Assembly: GCA_964585575.1 (NCBI GenBank)
Contig: CAZPEM010000001.1
Coordinates: 5,445-69,444 of the forward strand
Direction of reading: 5' to 3'
Length of the DNA: 64,000 nucleotides
Source of the DNA: UBA4655 sp964585575
GTDB lineage: Bacteria; Planctomycetota; Planctomycetia; Pirellulales; UBA1268
The translations under genes were made by a program, and so were the position numbers. Below are positions 50,887-59,233 of the stretch, one piece after another (the first letter of the stretch is position 1; the number at the start of each line of letters is the position of its first letter). The notes below the pieces were generated by a model. The model saw nothing but the letters and a program-made list of their open reading frames with translations, was not told where the DNA came from and did no database searches.

Positions 50887-53800
50887 CTCCCTGCGGAATC
50901 CGTACGACCGCGAACTCCTCCGTGGGCAGATCGAGCGGCTGCGGCGGGAGGCGGGAATCCGCGCAGGCCTCGAGGAGGAAATCCTCTCGCAATACTCCGA
51001 GGCGATCGCCAGGGCCGAGGCCGACGCGAAGTCCGGCCTGGAGACGACACGGGCGGAGTTCCAGGCCCGAATCGACGCCGCGAAGCGGGAATACGCGACG
51101 CTGACGAAGCGGATCGAAGCACAAACCGAGGCCGATCGTGCCACGCTGGAGGAGAAGCGGAAAGCCGTCACCGCCGACATCAGGCGGAAGTGCGATCGCG
51201 AGGTGCAGCGGCTGAAGGAGGATTTCGCCGGCGACGAGATGCCGTACCGCGAGGTCCACAAGGACGACCGGAAGAAGCCGCTCCTCATCGCCGCCAAGAG
51301 CGAGAAGGAAGTTGCGGCGGCGATGAAGCTGCTCGAGGAAGTCTCGGCGCGGGTGGCCAAGACCATGGCCGACCGGGGCGTGAAGCCGAACGCCGAAGCG
51401 GAAAACACCGAAGCAAGCCAGCCCGAGGCGGCCGCCCAGTCCGAGGTATCGGTCGTCGAGGGACCGGACTCGCTCAAGCGGCTTCTCGAACTGAGGGACC
51501 TCGGCATCCAGATCGCCCGAAATGCCATCGAGATGCCCGAGGCAAGGTCGGCGTTCTCGTCCGGGCTGAAGGCGGCGGTCGGCCTGCTGCCGACGCTCCT
51601 GGGCCTCGGTGCGGCGGCCGCCGCCTTCGTGCTGCTTCCCGGCGACATCACGCTCAAGGGATCGGCGGCGGCGGCCACCGCCGCGGTGCTGATCGGTGGA
51701 GGCGTCGGCGGCGGCAGCCTGTTCGTTCGAAAGAAGCGGACGGCGGTTCGGGTGAAGACGTCGGAATGCGCCGCCCAGCTCGCCGGCGTCGTGGCGGAGG
51801 CCGGGGCCACCGCCGCCGCGGCCGGCCGGTTCATCAAGCAACGCCGCGAGGAGCAGTCGAGAAGGATCGAGGAGAACTTCAACGCAGGGCTCGAGAGCCG
51901 CAAGGAAAAGCACGCCCGGCAGCTCGAGGAACTCGCGGCGAAGCGGGACAAGGCGCTCGCCGACCTCGAGGCCAAGGCGTCCGCCGCGTTCGAGGGGCTC
52001 GCAAGGCGGCTCGCGACCGTCCGCGAGGGGCTCGATTCGAAATACCCTCCGCTGATCGCCAAGCTCGACGACGAGTGCGCGGCGAAGGTCGCGGCGATCG
52101 AGACCACCCACCGAGACGCGGTCAGGGCGATCGAGGACCGCAAGCATGCCCGCTGGTCGGCCATGACGGAGGCATGGAGGCAGGTTCGCGAGCAGACGAC
52201 CGCCGCGTACGATGCCGCCAAGGCGGTCGACGAAGCGTCGTTCCTGCCGTGGTCGGCTCTCGCCGATGAGTCGAATCCGCTCCCTTCGAACGCCCCTCCC
52301 GGCCTGAGGTTCGGTTCGCTCGCCCTGTCGATGCGGAGGATCCCCGGCGGGGTCTCGCCCCACGCCGAGCTCAACGGGTTCGGACCGGAGGCATGGCCGC
52401 AGCCGGCGATCCTCCCCTTCCCGGTCGCCTCGTCTGTGCTCCTGAAGACGACGGCCGACCAGTCGGAGGCGGCGAGCGGGATGATGCAGGCCCTCATGCT
52501 CCGGATCGCGACCGGCATCCCCCCCGGCCAGAGCCGCTTCACGATCCTCGACCCGCTCGGGCTCGGCAAGCAGTTCGCCGGCTTCATGCACCTGGCCGAC
52601 CACGACGAACTGCTGGTCACGAGCCGCATCTGGACGGAGCCCTCCCAGATCGAGCAGCGGCTGGCGGACATCACCGAGCAGATGGAGGTCGTGATCCAGA
52701 AGTACCTCCGCAACGAGTACGAATCGATCGGGGCATACAACGCCGACGCCGAGGTGCCCGAGCCCTACCGGTTCGTCTGCGTCGCCAACTTCCCGGCCAA
52801 CTTCACGGAGACCAGCGCCCGCAGGCTCGCGAGCATCGCCGCCAGCGGCGCCCGCTGCGGCGTCTACGTGATCCTCTCGGTCGACATGAAGCAGACGATG
52901 CCTCCCAACTTCAGCCTCTCAGACGTGGAGAAGCATGCCACGACCGTCGTGCTGAAGGACGGCACGTTCACCTGGCAGGATCCGGAGTTCTCCAAGTGGC
53001 CGCTCTCGGTCGAGCAGTCGCCGCCTGACGACGTCTTCACGTCGATCATCCAGCGGGTCGGCCGGGCCGCCAAGGCTGCCAAGCGGGTGGAGGTTCCCTT
53101 CGACCGCGTGGCCCCCGTCGAGCAGGACTGGTGGAAGGGAAGCACCGCGAGCGAGGTGCTCGCGCCGCTCGGTCCCGCGGGTGCGAAGAAGCTGCAGTAC
53201 CTCAAGCTCGGCAAGGGCACGAGCCAGCACGTGCTCATCGCCGGCAAGACGGGCTCCGGCAAATCGACGCTCATGCACGCGATGATCACGAGCCTCGCGC
53301 TGCAGTACAGCCCCAACGAGATCCAGTTCTATCTCATCGACTTCAAGAAGGGCGTCGAATTCAAGCTGTACGACCACTACCGGCTGCCGCATGCCCGCGT
53401 GATCGCCATCGAGAGCGAGCGGGAGTTCGGGCTCTCGGTGCTCGAGCAGCTCGACCGGGAGCTCAAGCGTCGCGGCGACCTGTTCCGCGACCTCGCGGTG
53501 CAGGACGTGGCCGGCTTCCGCCAGACGGGCCACGCCGACCCGATGCCGCGAATCCTGCTGGTCATCGACGAGTTCCAGGAGATCTTCGTCGAGGACGACA
53601 AGCTCGCCCAGGACGCGGCGCTCATCCTCGACCGGCTCGTGCGACAGGGGCGTGCCTTCGGCATCCACGTGCTGCTCGGCTCCCAGACGCTCGGCGGCTC
53701 CTACAGCCTCCCGCGGGCGACGATGGGCCAGATGGCGGTGCGGATCGCGCTGCAATGCAACGAGGCCGATTCGAGCCTGATCCTCTCCGAGGAGAACTCC

Positions 53801-55081
53801 GCCGCCCGACTCCTGACGCGGCCCGGCGAGGCGATCTACAACGACGCCAACGGCATGGTGGCCGGCAACAACCCCTTCCAGGTCGTCTTCCTCAACGAAG
53901 AGCGGCGGGAACGGTATCTGGGGGCGCTGCGGCAGCTCGCCGACCGACGGACCGACATCCCCGCCCTGCCCCGTCTCGTGTTCGACGGCAATCAGGCCGC
54001 CGACCCACAGGGCAACAGGCTCTTGTCGGAACTGCTGGATGCAGGCACCGTCCACGGCCGTGTCCCGAACGTTCCGCTCGCCTGGCTCGGCGACGCGATC
54101 GCGATCAAGGACCCGACCGCCGCGCCGTTCCGCCGCCAAGGCGGCGCCAACATGCTCATCGTCGGCCAGCGGGAGGACCTCGCCACGAGTCTCCTGGCGA
54201 TGGCGATGGTGAGCCTCGCCGCCGGGCACGACCCACACCCGGGCGGCGCGACGGGCCGCCCGGGCCGGTTCGTGCTGCTCGAACCGGCGATCGCCGAGGA
54301 GAAGCCCGACCTGCTCCTCTCGCGGCTTTCGGGCTTCCTGCCGCACGAGATCGAGGTCGCCGGCAGGCTCGGCGTGGCCGCGGCCTTCGACCGGCTCGCC
54401 GCCGAGGTGAAGCGTCGTATCGACGGGCAGGTGCTCGACGCGGAGAGCGTCTTCGTGGTGATCCGCGACCTCGGCCGTTTCCGGGAGCTCCGCAAGGCCG
54501 ACGGCGACTTCGGATTCTCCTTCGGGTCGGAGCAGAAGGCCGGCCCGGCGACGAACCTTCTGACCGTGCTGAAGGACGGGCCCACCGTCGGCATCCACGT
54601 GCTGCTCTGGTGTGACTCGCTCACGAACCTGCAGCGGACATTCGAGCGGGGAACGCTCAAGGAATTCGAGCTGCGGGCCATGTTTCAGATGAGCGGCAAC
54701 GACTCCAGCCAGCTCGTCGACAGTCCCGCCGCGAGCAAGCTCGGCCCCCAGCGGGCCCTCTTCATCCACGAGGAGACCGGCACGCTCGAGAAGTTCCGGC
54801 CCTACGCCTTCCCGACCGAGGATTGGCTCACCGGTGTTTCGGCGAAGCTCCGCGGCCGCCCCCAGGGCACGCCGGCGGCACGCCCGGAGCCCTCGGCCGA
54901 GCCGGTGTCGCCACGAGCGACCGAGCCGACGGCCTCCGGTGCGGAACCGGGGGACGACTTCAACTTCGGCGGCGGCTTCGGCGACTTCAACTTCGCGAAA
55001 TACCTCGACGACCCGCCGGCCGAATCGCCGCCGACGACCGATCCGGATCCGCCGTCAGGGCCGCCGCCCTCGTCCGCCTGA
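50876..55081 (+). CDS. Membrane FtsK/SpoIIIE-type ATPase (EccC/EssC-like)
   Basis: 1401 residues. Long coiled coil (about 15-115), two membrane helices (about 232-252 and 260-285), another coiled coil (about 310-450), then three ATPase-like modules. Module 1 (about 505-740) lacks a Walker A loop. Module 2 has intact Walker A 'GKTGSGKST' (790-798) and Walker B 'ILLVIDEFQEIF' (about 893). Module 3 (about 1090-1320) has only a degenerate loop, 'LIVGQREDLATS'. The Pro-rich tail ends 'SGPPPSSA'. Three tandem modules behind a membrane anchor and adjacent WXG100 proteins suggest the motor of a type VII-like secretion system. Confidence 0.9.
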   Translation: MDPDSLRNPYDRELLRGQIERLRREAGIRAGLEEEILSQYSEAIARAEADAKSGLETTRAEFQARIDAAKREYATLTKRIEAQTEADRATLEEKRKAVTADIRRKCDREVQRLKEDFAGDEMPYREVHKDDRKKPLLIAAKSEKEVAAAMKLLEEVSARVAKTMADRGVKPNAEAENTEASQPEAAAQSEVSVVEGPDSLKRLLELRDLGIQIARNAIEMPEARSAFSSGLKAAVGLLPTLLGLGAAAAAFVLLPGDITLKGSAAAATAAVLIGGGVGGGSLFVRKKRTAVRVKTSECAAQLAGVVAEAGATAAAAGRFIKQRREEQSRRIEENFNAGLESRKEKHARQLEELAAKRDKALADLEAKASAAFEGLARRLATVREGLDSKYPPLIAKLDDECAAKVAAIETTHRDAVRAIEDRKHARWSAMTEAWRQVREQTTAAYDAAKAVDEASFLPWSALADESNPLPSNAPPGLRFGSLALSMRRIPGGVSPHAELNGFGPEAWPQPAILPFPVASSVLLKTTADQSEAASGMMQALMLRIATGIPPGQSRFTILDPLGLGKQFAGFMHLADHDELLVTSRIWTEPSQIEQRLADITEQMEVVIQKYLRNEYESIGAYNADAEVPEPYRFVCVANFPANFTETSARRLASIAASGARCGVYVILSVDMKQTMPPNFSLSDVEKHATTVVLKDGTFTWQDPEFSKWPLSVEQSPPDDVFTSIIQRVGRAAKAAKRVEVPFDRVAPVEQDWWKGSTASEVLAPLGPAGAKKLQYLKLGKGTSQHVLIAGKTGSGKSTLMHAMITSLALQYSPNEIQFYLIDFKKGVEFKLYDHYRLPHARVIAIESEREFGLSVLEQLDRELKRRGDLFRDLAVQDVAGFRQTGHADPMPRILLVIDEFQEIFVEDDKLAQDAALILDRLVRQGRAFGIHVLLGSQTLGGSYSLPRATMGQMAVRIALQCNEADSSLILSEENSAARLLTRPGEAIYNDANGMVAGNNPFQVVFLNEERRERYLGALRQLADRRTDIPALPRLVFDGNQAADPQGNRLLSELLDAGTVHGRVPNVPLAWLGDAIAIKDPTAAPFRRQGGANMLIVGQREDLATSLLAMAMVSLAAGHDPHPGGATGRPGRFVLLEPAIAEEKPDLLLSRLSGFLPHEIEVAGRLGVAAAFDRLAAEVKRRIDGQVLDAESVFVVIRDLGRFRELRKADGDFGFSFGSEQKAGPATNLLTVLKDGPTVGIHVLLWCDSLTNLQRTFERGTLKEFELRAMFQMSGNDSSQLVDSPAASKLGPQRALFIHEETGTLEKFRPYAFPTEDWLTGVSAKLRGRPQGTPAARPEPSAEPVSPRATEPTASGAEPGDDFNFGGGFGDFNFAKYLDDPPAESPPTTDPDPPSGPPPSSA

Positions 55082-55104
55082 CCTGGCATTCCACGAAAAA
55101 CCCG

Positions 55105-56073
55105 ATGGTCACAGAAAAACCGATGCTACGGCAGTTGCCAGCCAGCCTGTTTCTCTCGCTGCTCGTCGTCGCCGGGATCGCGAAGGCGGCAGACGACGGT
55201 CCGCAGCGCCGGGCCTCGCCGCCGGGAACCATTTCGATCCTCTTCGTCGGCGACATCATGCTCGACAACGGCCCGGGGCACGCGGTCTCCAGCGGTCGCG
55301 ATCCGTTCGCCGCCTGCCGGGAGCTGCTTCTCGACGCCGACTTCACGATCGGAAACCTCGAGTGCGTGCTCGGCCAGAAGGGAAAGCAGCAGCTCAAGCC
55401 CTATACATTCCGCGCCGCGATCGGCTCGGAACGGTTTCTGAAGCCGTTGTTTTCTGGGGTGAGCGTCGCCAACAACCACGCTCTCGATTTCGGGCCGGAA
55501 GGCCTCGTGGAATCGCTTGCAATCCTCGCCCGCGAGGGCATCCCGCAGGTCGGAGGCGGCCGTACGCTCGCCGACTGCCGAAAGCCGCTCGTGTGCAGGA
55601 AGGACGGCCTCGCCGTCGCGATCCTCGCCGCGAACGAATTCAGGGCCGAAGCGTACGCCCCGAGCGAGCAGGCCGCGGGCGTGAACCCGCTCCGCGAGCA
55701 GGACCTACTGGCCGACATCCGCGGGGCCGCGGCGTCGGCCGACGCGGTGATCCCGTTTCTCCACTGGGGACCGGAAAATACGCCCGAGCCGGGCGAGTCG
55801 CAGCGACGAACCGCCCGCCGGCTCGTCGAGGCCGGGGCCGCCGCCGTTGTCGGTGCGCACCCCCACGTGACGCAGACGGTGGACCTCCACCGCGGCGTGC
55901 CGATCATCTACAGCCTCGGCAATTTCGTCTTCGACTACTATCCCGTCGATCCGCCGGTCTGGCACGGCTGGGCGGTGAAGCTCTCGATCACCAAGGGAAA
56001 GCCGATCGACGTCGAGACCCGCACGGTCGTGCTCGACAAGGAAGGGCTGCCTTCCCCGCTCCACGAGGAGTGA
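55105..56073 (+). CDS. CapA/PgsA-like metallophosphoesterase
   Basis: 322 residues from ATG 55105 (ATG 55123 also possible). Signal peptide ending near 'VVAGIAKAADD'. Metal-binding motifs 'FVGDIMLDNG', 'GNLECVL', 'VANNHALDFG', 'HWGPENTP' and 'GAHPHVTQTV' with 'YSLGNFVFDYY' match the poly-gamma-glutamate capsule synthesis family. Periplasmic. It starts 23 bases after the ATPase gene, so co-transcription is possible, but a functional tie to secretion is not shown. Confidence 0.88.
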   Translation: MVTEKPMLRQLPASLFLSLLVVAGIAKAADDGPQRRASPPGTISILFVGDIMLDNGPGHAVSSGRDPFAACRELLLDADFTIGNLECVLGQKGKQQLKPYTFRAAIGSERFLKPLFSGVSVANNHALDFGPEGLVESLAILAREGIPQVGGGRTLADCRKPLVCRKDGLAVAILAANEFRAEAYAPSEQAAGVNPLREQDLLADIRGAAASADAVIPFLHWGPENTPEPGESQRRTARRLVEAGAAAVVGAHPHVTQTVDLHRGVPIIYSLGNFVFDYYPVDPPVWHGWAVKLSITKGKPIDVETRTVVLDKEGLPSPLHEE

Positions 56074-56085
56074 ACCCGTCGGCGA

Positions 56086-57189
56086 TCACTCCCTCGGACG
56101 GCGGCCGACGCGGACGTCGATCGTGCGGCGATTTTTTCCGCGGACGATCTCGAGCTGCACGGTCTCCCCGATCGGGGCCCTCGTGAGGTAGAGCACGAGC
56201 ACCGCGGGATCGAGGATTTCCTCGCCGTCGAACGAGGTGATGACGTCGCCCGCCTCGAGTCCGGCGACCTCAGCGGGCGACTTCGGCTCGACCGCGACCA
56301 CGAGCGCCCCCTGTTGCTCCGGCAGCATCGGCGGCAGCTCCCGGAGGGCGATCCCGAGATACCCGCGCTCGACGTGGCCATTTCGGAGAATTTCCCCGGT
56401 CACACGCCGCGCGGTGTTGCTCGGGATCGCGAAGCCGATCCCCCGCGACTCGCGGCCGGCGATGGCGGTGGTGATCCCGACCACGCGGCCGTGGACGTCG
56501 ACGAGCGGACCGCCGGAGTTGCCCGGGTTGATCGAGGCGTCGGTCTGGAGGAACTCCTGGAACGGATTGTCGGTGACCCCGCGGCGGCCGACGCCGCTGA
56601 CGATCCCGTAGGTGATCGTGCGGTCGAGCCCGAAGGGATTGCCGATCGCCCAGACCATCTCGCCCACCTCGACGGAATCGCTGTCGCCCCACGCGGCGGC
56701 CGGCAGGTCGTCGGCATCGACCCGGAGAACGGCCAGGTCGCTCGCCGCGTCGCCGCCGACGAGCTTCGCCTCGAAATCGCGGCCGTCGGAGAGCTGCACC
56801 CGAATGGCGTCCACCTGGGCGACGACGTGATAGTTGGTCAGGATCACCCCCGCGGAGTCCACGACCACGCCCGACCCGAACGACTCGTCGGTGAGCCCGG
56901 GGCCGCGTTCGCCCCGCAGTGCCCGGATCTCGTCGGCGAGCGTCCGCACACGGCGGGTCGCGGTCACGTTCACGACCGACGGGCCGATGATCCTCGCGAG
57001 CGTCGTGAAGAGCTTTCCGACGCTCTTCAGCTCCGCCTTCGCGGCCGCGTCGCCGATCGCCGCAAGCTCCGCGCGGGTCTTCGCGTACTGGATCCGCCCG
57101 ATGAACGACGGCGCCGCGATCAGGACGACGAGCGAGACGAGCCCGAGAACCAGCCACGGCGTGCGATTGGAGGCTTCCATGGACTTCAT
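56086..57189 (-). CDS. HtrA/DegP-type serine protease with one PDZ domain
   Basis: 367 residues. One N-terminal membrane anchor (residues about 11-30), then a trypsin-like domain with catalytic triad H121 ('TNYHVV'), D151 ('ASDLAVL') and S225 ('NPGNSGGPLVD'), and a single PDZ domain from about 275. Periplasmic quality control of unfolded proteins is the usual role. The architecture is like DegS. The gene converges with the CapA-like gene, 12 bases apart. Confidence 0.94.
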   Translation of the reverse strand: MKSMEASNRTPWLVLGLVSLVVLIAAPSFIGRIQYAKTRAELAAIGDAAAKAELKSVGKLFTTLARIIGPSVVNVTATRRVRTLADEIRALRGERGPGLTDESFGSGVVVDSAGVILTNYHVVAQVDAIRVQLSDGRDFEAKLVGGDAASDLAVLRVDADDLPAAAWGDSDSVEVGEMVWAIGNPFGLDRTITYGIVSGVGRRGVTDNPFQEFLQTDASINPGNSGGPLVDVHGRVVGITTAIAGRESRGIGFAIPSNTARRVTGEILRNGHVERGYLGIALRELPPMLPEQQGALVVAVEPKSPAEVAGLEAGDVITSFDGEEILDPAVLVLYLTRAPIGETVQLEIVRGKNRRTIDVRVGRRPRE

Positions 57190-57214
57190 GGTAGCAGCCC
57201 CGCCGGGGAGCCGG

Positions 57215-57889
57215 TCACTCCCCGAACGCCGGCGGCCAGCACGAGGGACCGCCGATCGCCGTCGAGAGCCGCTCGAGGAACGTTTTACGGGAGACCGCCG
57301 TCACGCCGAACTGCTCGAGGTGCGGCGACACGAGCTGCACGTCGAAGAGCCCGCACCCCGCCTCGCGAACCGCGATGGCCAGCCGACAAAGCGCGACCTT
57401 CGATGCGTCCCGCTCGAGCGAGAACATCGACTCCCCGGCGAACATTCCCCCGATCGACACGCCGTAGAGCCCTCCCGCGAGCGTGCCATCCCGCCAGACC
57501 TCCACGCTGTGGCAGAAGCCGGCCTCGTGGAGTCGCCGGTAGGCCGTGATCATCGCGGGCGTGATCCAGGTGTTGCCACGCCGGCCGCCACTGGCCGCGC
57601 ATCCGCGGACGACCGCCTCGAAGGCCCGGTCCGTGGAGAGCGTGAATCGGCCCGAGCGGATCGTCCGCTGGAGCCGCTGTGGAACGTGGAGCCGGTCGAG
57701 GTCGAGGATGCCCCGCGGATCGGGCGACCACCAGAGCAGGCCCCGCGGGCCGCTCGACACCGGCCAGGGAAAGATGCCCCGCGAGTATGCATCGACGAGC
57801 CGCTCCACCGTGAGGCTTCCGCCGCAGGCCAGCGGCCCGTCCGCAGGCCAGGTCTCGGGCGGCGGAAAGAGCGACGGCGTGTTTTTCAT
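57215..57889 (-). CDS. aat: Leucyl/phenylalanyl-tRNA-protein transferase
   Basis: 224 residues from the ATG at 57889. 'PPPETWPADGPLACGGSLTV', 'AYSRGIFPW', 'WWSPDPRGIL', 'TWITPAMITAYRRLHEAGF' and 'GGMFAGESMFS' are family motifs. Adds Leu or Phe to N-terminal Lys/Arg as a destabilising residue in the N-end rule pathway. It lies seven bases downstream of cinA on the same strand. Confidence 0.94.
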   Translation of the reverse strand: MKNTPSLFPPPETWPADGPLACGGSLTVERLVDAYSRGIFPWPVSSGPRGLLWWSPDPRGILDLDRLHVPQRLQRTIRSGRFTLSTDRAFEAVVRGCAASGGRRGNTWITPAMITAYRRLHEAGFCHSVEVWRDGTLAGGLYGVSIGGMFAGESMFSLERDASKVALCRLAIAVREAGCGLFDVQLVSPHLEQFGVTAVSRKTFLERLSTAIGGPSCWPPAFGE

Positions 57890-57896
57890 GGGCGAC

Positions 57897-59108
57897 TCAT
57901 CCCCAACGGCGGCGAACCAGGTCGAGGGCCGACTTGGCGGCCCGCGAGACGCGAAGCGAGCCCGCGCCGCCGAGCACGTGATCGACGACTTCGATGCCCG
58001 AAGCCGTCGCCATGGCGATCGTCGCGTGCGTCCGTCCCGGCTCCGGCCCCGGCAGTTCGGGCCCGATGGCGAGGCCGATGTCCGCCCCGAACGACGAGCG
58101 AACCGCCTCCGCGACCCCGCCGACGTCGTGCGGCCGGCGACCGGACTGGTCCCGCGGCACGGGCAGGACGTTGCCGCCGCGATACACGCCGGCCGACCGC
58201 CGTGCCTCCGCCTCCGCAGCGAGCGACGCCAGGCAGCCCTTCGTCGCGATCTCGCTCGTGGCGAGCGAAAGGCCCCGGGACGCCGCCGCGGCCACCGCCG
58301 CGTCCTCGATCTCCTCGTCTTCGACGCCGAACACGAGCACGCCGAGGTGCTCGCGGATGAGTCGCTCCGTCGGATCGATCTTCGCGAGACACTCCGACTC
58401 GTCCCGACCCCGAGCGGCGATCCTGAGCGTGATCGTCGCCTCGTGGGCCGTGATCCCGACGAGCGGATCACGGCCCCGGCGAATGAGGTCGGGCAGCATC
58501 GCCTCGATCGCGCTCTCGCCCGCCCCGAAACACTTGATCCTGCGGAAGAGCACCGTTCCCGCCTCCGGCTGCATCGCGAGGATCGCGGGAGCCACGCTAT
58601 CCCGCCACATCCGCTTCATCTCCGAAGGAACCCCCGGCAACGCGAACACGCGGCAGTTCCCGGCCGGACCGCCTGCGTCGCGGGGCAGGTCGATGTCGAT
58701 GCCGGGTGCCGTGCCCACGGGGTTGTCGACGATGCGGCTCCCCCGCGGAAACATCGCCTGCAACCGGTTCGAAGCGGGCATCGGCATGCCACGCCTGGCG
58801 AACCGCGACTCCACGGCGGCAAGCGCCGCGTCCGACAGCTCGAGAGGCTCTCGGCTGACCTCCGCCAGCACGTCGCGGGTGAGGTCGTCGGCCGTCGGGC
58901 CGAGGCCGCCGGTGGAGACGACGAGTTCGACCCGTGATGCCGCCCGGCGAAACGCCTCGATGCCATCCTCGAGCGAGTCGGTCGCCGTCGTGTGAAACCG
59001 CACCGCGACACCGAGGGCCGCAAGCTCGGCGGAGAGCCACTGGCTGTTCGTATCGAGCCGTTGTCCGGTCGTCAGCTCGTCGCCGATCGCGATCACCTCC
59101 GCCCGCAT
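57897..59108 (-). CDS. cinA: CinA family protein (NMN deamidase / ADP-ribose pyrophosphatase type)
   Basis: 403 residues from the ATG at 59108, which has a GGAG ribosome site; an upstream ATG at 59129 does not. N-terminal MoCF-like domain: 'VIAIGDELTTGQRLDTNSQW' and 'STGGLGPTADDLTRDV', and 'FALPGVPSEMKRMW'. C-terminal deamidase domain: 'SLATSEIATKGCLASLAAEA' is a variant of the usual 'aESlTgG.ia', with the key 'ESCTGG' replaced by 'SEIATKG', so deamidase activity may be altered. Divergent from the 59234 gene. Confidence 0.9.
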   Translation of the reverse strand: MRAEVIAIGDELTTGQRLDTNSQWLSAELAALGVAVRFHTTATDSLEDGIEAFRRAASRVELVVSTGGLGPTADDLTRDVLAEVSREPLELSDAALAAVESRFARRGMPMPASNRLQAMFPRGSRIVDNPVGTAPGIDIDLPRDAGGPAGNCRVFALPGVPSEMKRMWRDSVAPAILAMQPEAGTVLFRRIKCFGAGESAIEAMLPDLIRRGRDPLVGITAHEATITLRIAARGRDESECLAKIDPTERLIREHLGVLVFGVEDEEIEDAAVAAAASRGLSLATSEIATKGCLASLAAEAEARRSAGVYRGGNVLPVPRDQSGRRPHDVGGVAEAVRSSFGADIGLAIGPELPGPEPGRTHATIAMATASGIEVVDHVLGGAGSLRVSRAAKSALDLVRRRWG

Positions 59109-59233
59109 GCGTCGTTCTCCGTGATTCATCCAATGCGTCTCAGTGCCCGCAGCCCGAGCCCTTGTTGTACCGGAAGCCACGGGCCGAACCGGGGCGACTG
59201 TACGGGGCCGGGCGTGGCGGCGAGAATCCCGAC

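Noticed and set aside
52919..54769. Long antisense frame across the FtsK-like ATPase
   Set aside because: Composition is His/Glu/Arg/Leu-rich and carries no motif; the sense strand has intact Walker motifs and overlapping neighbours.
55105..56073. CapA-like gene as part of the type VII-like cluster
   Set aside because: It is close downstream but separated, has its own signal peptide and a widespread capsule-related family; no sequence feature ties it to the ATPase.
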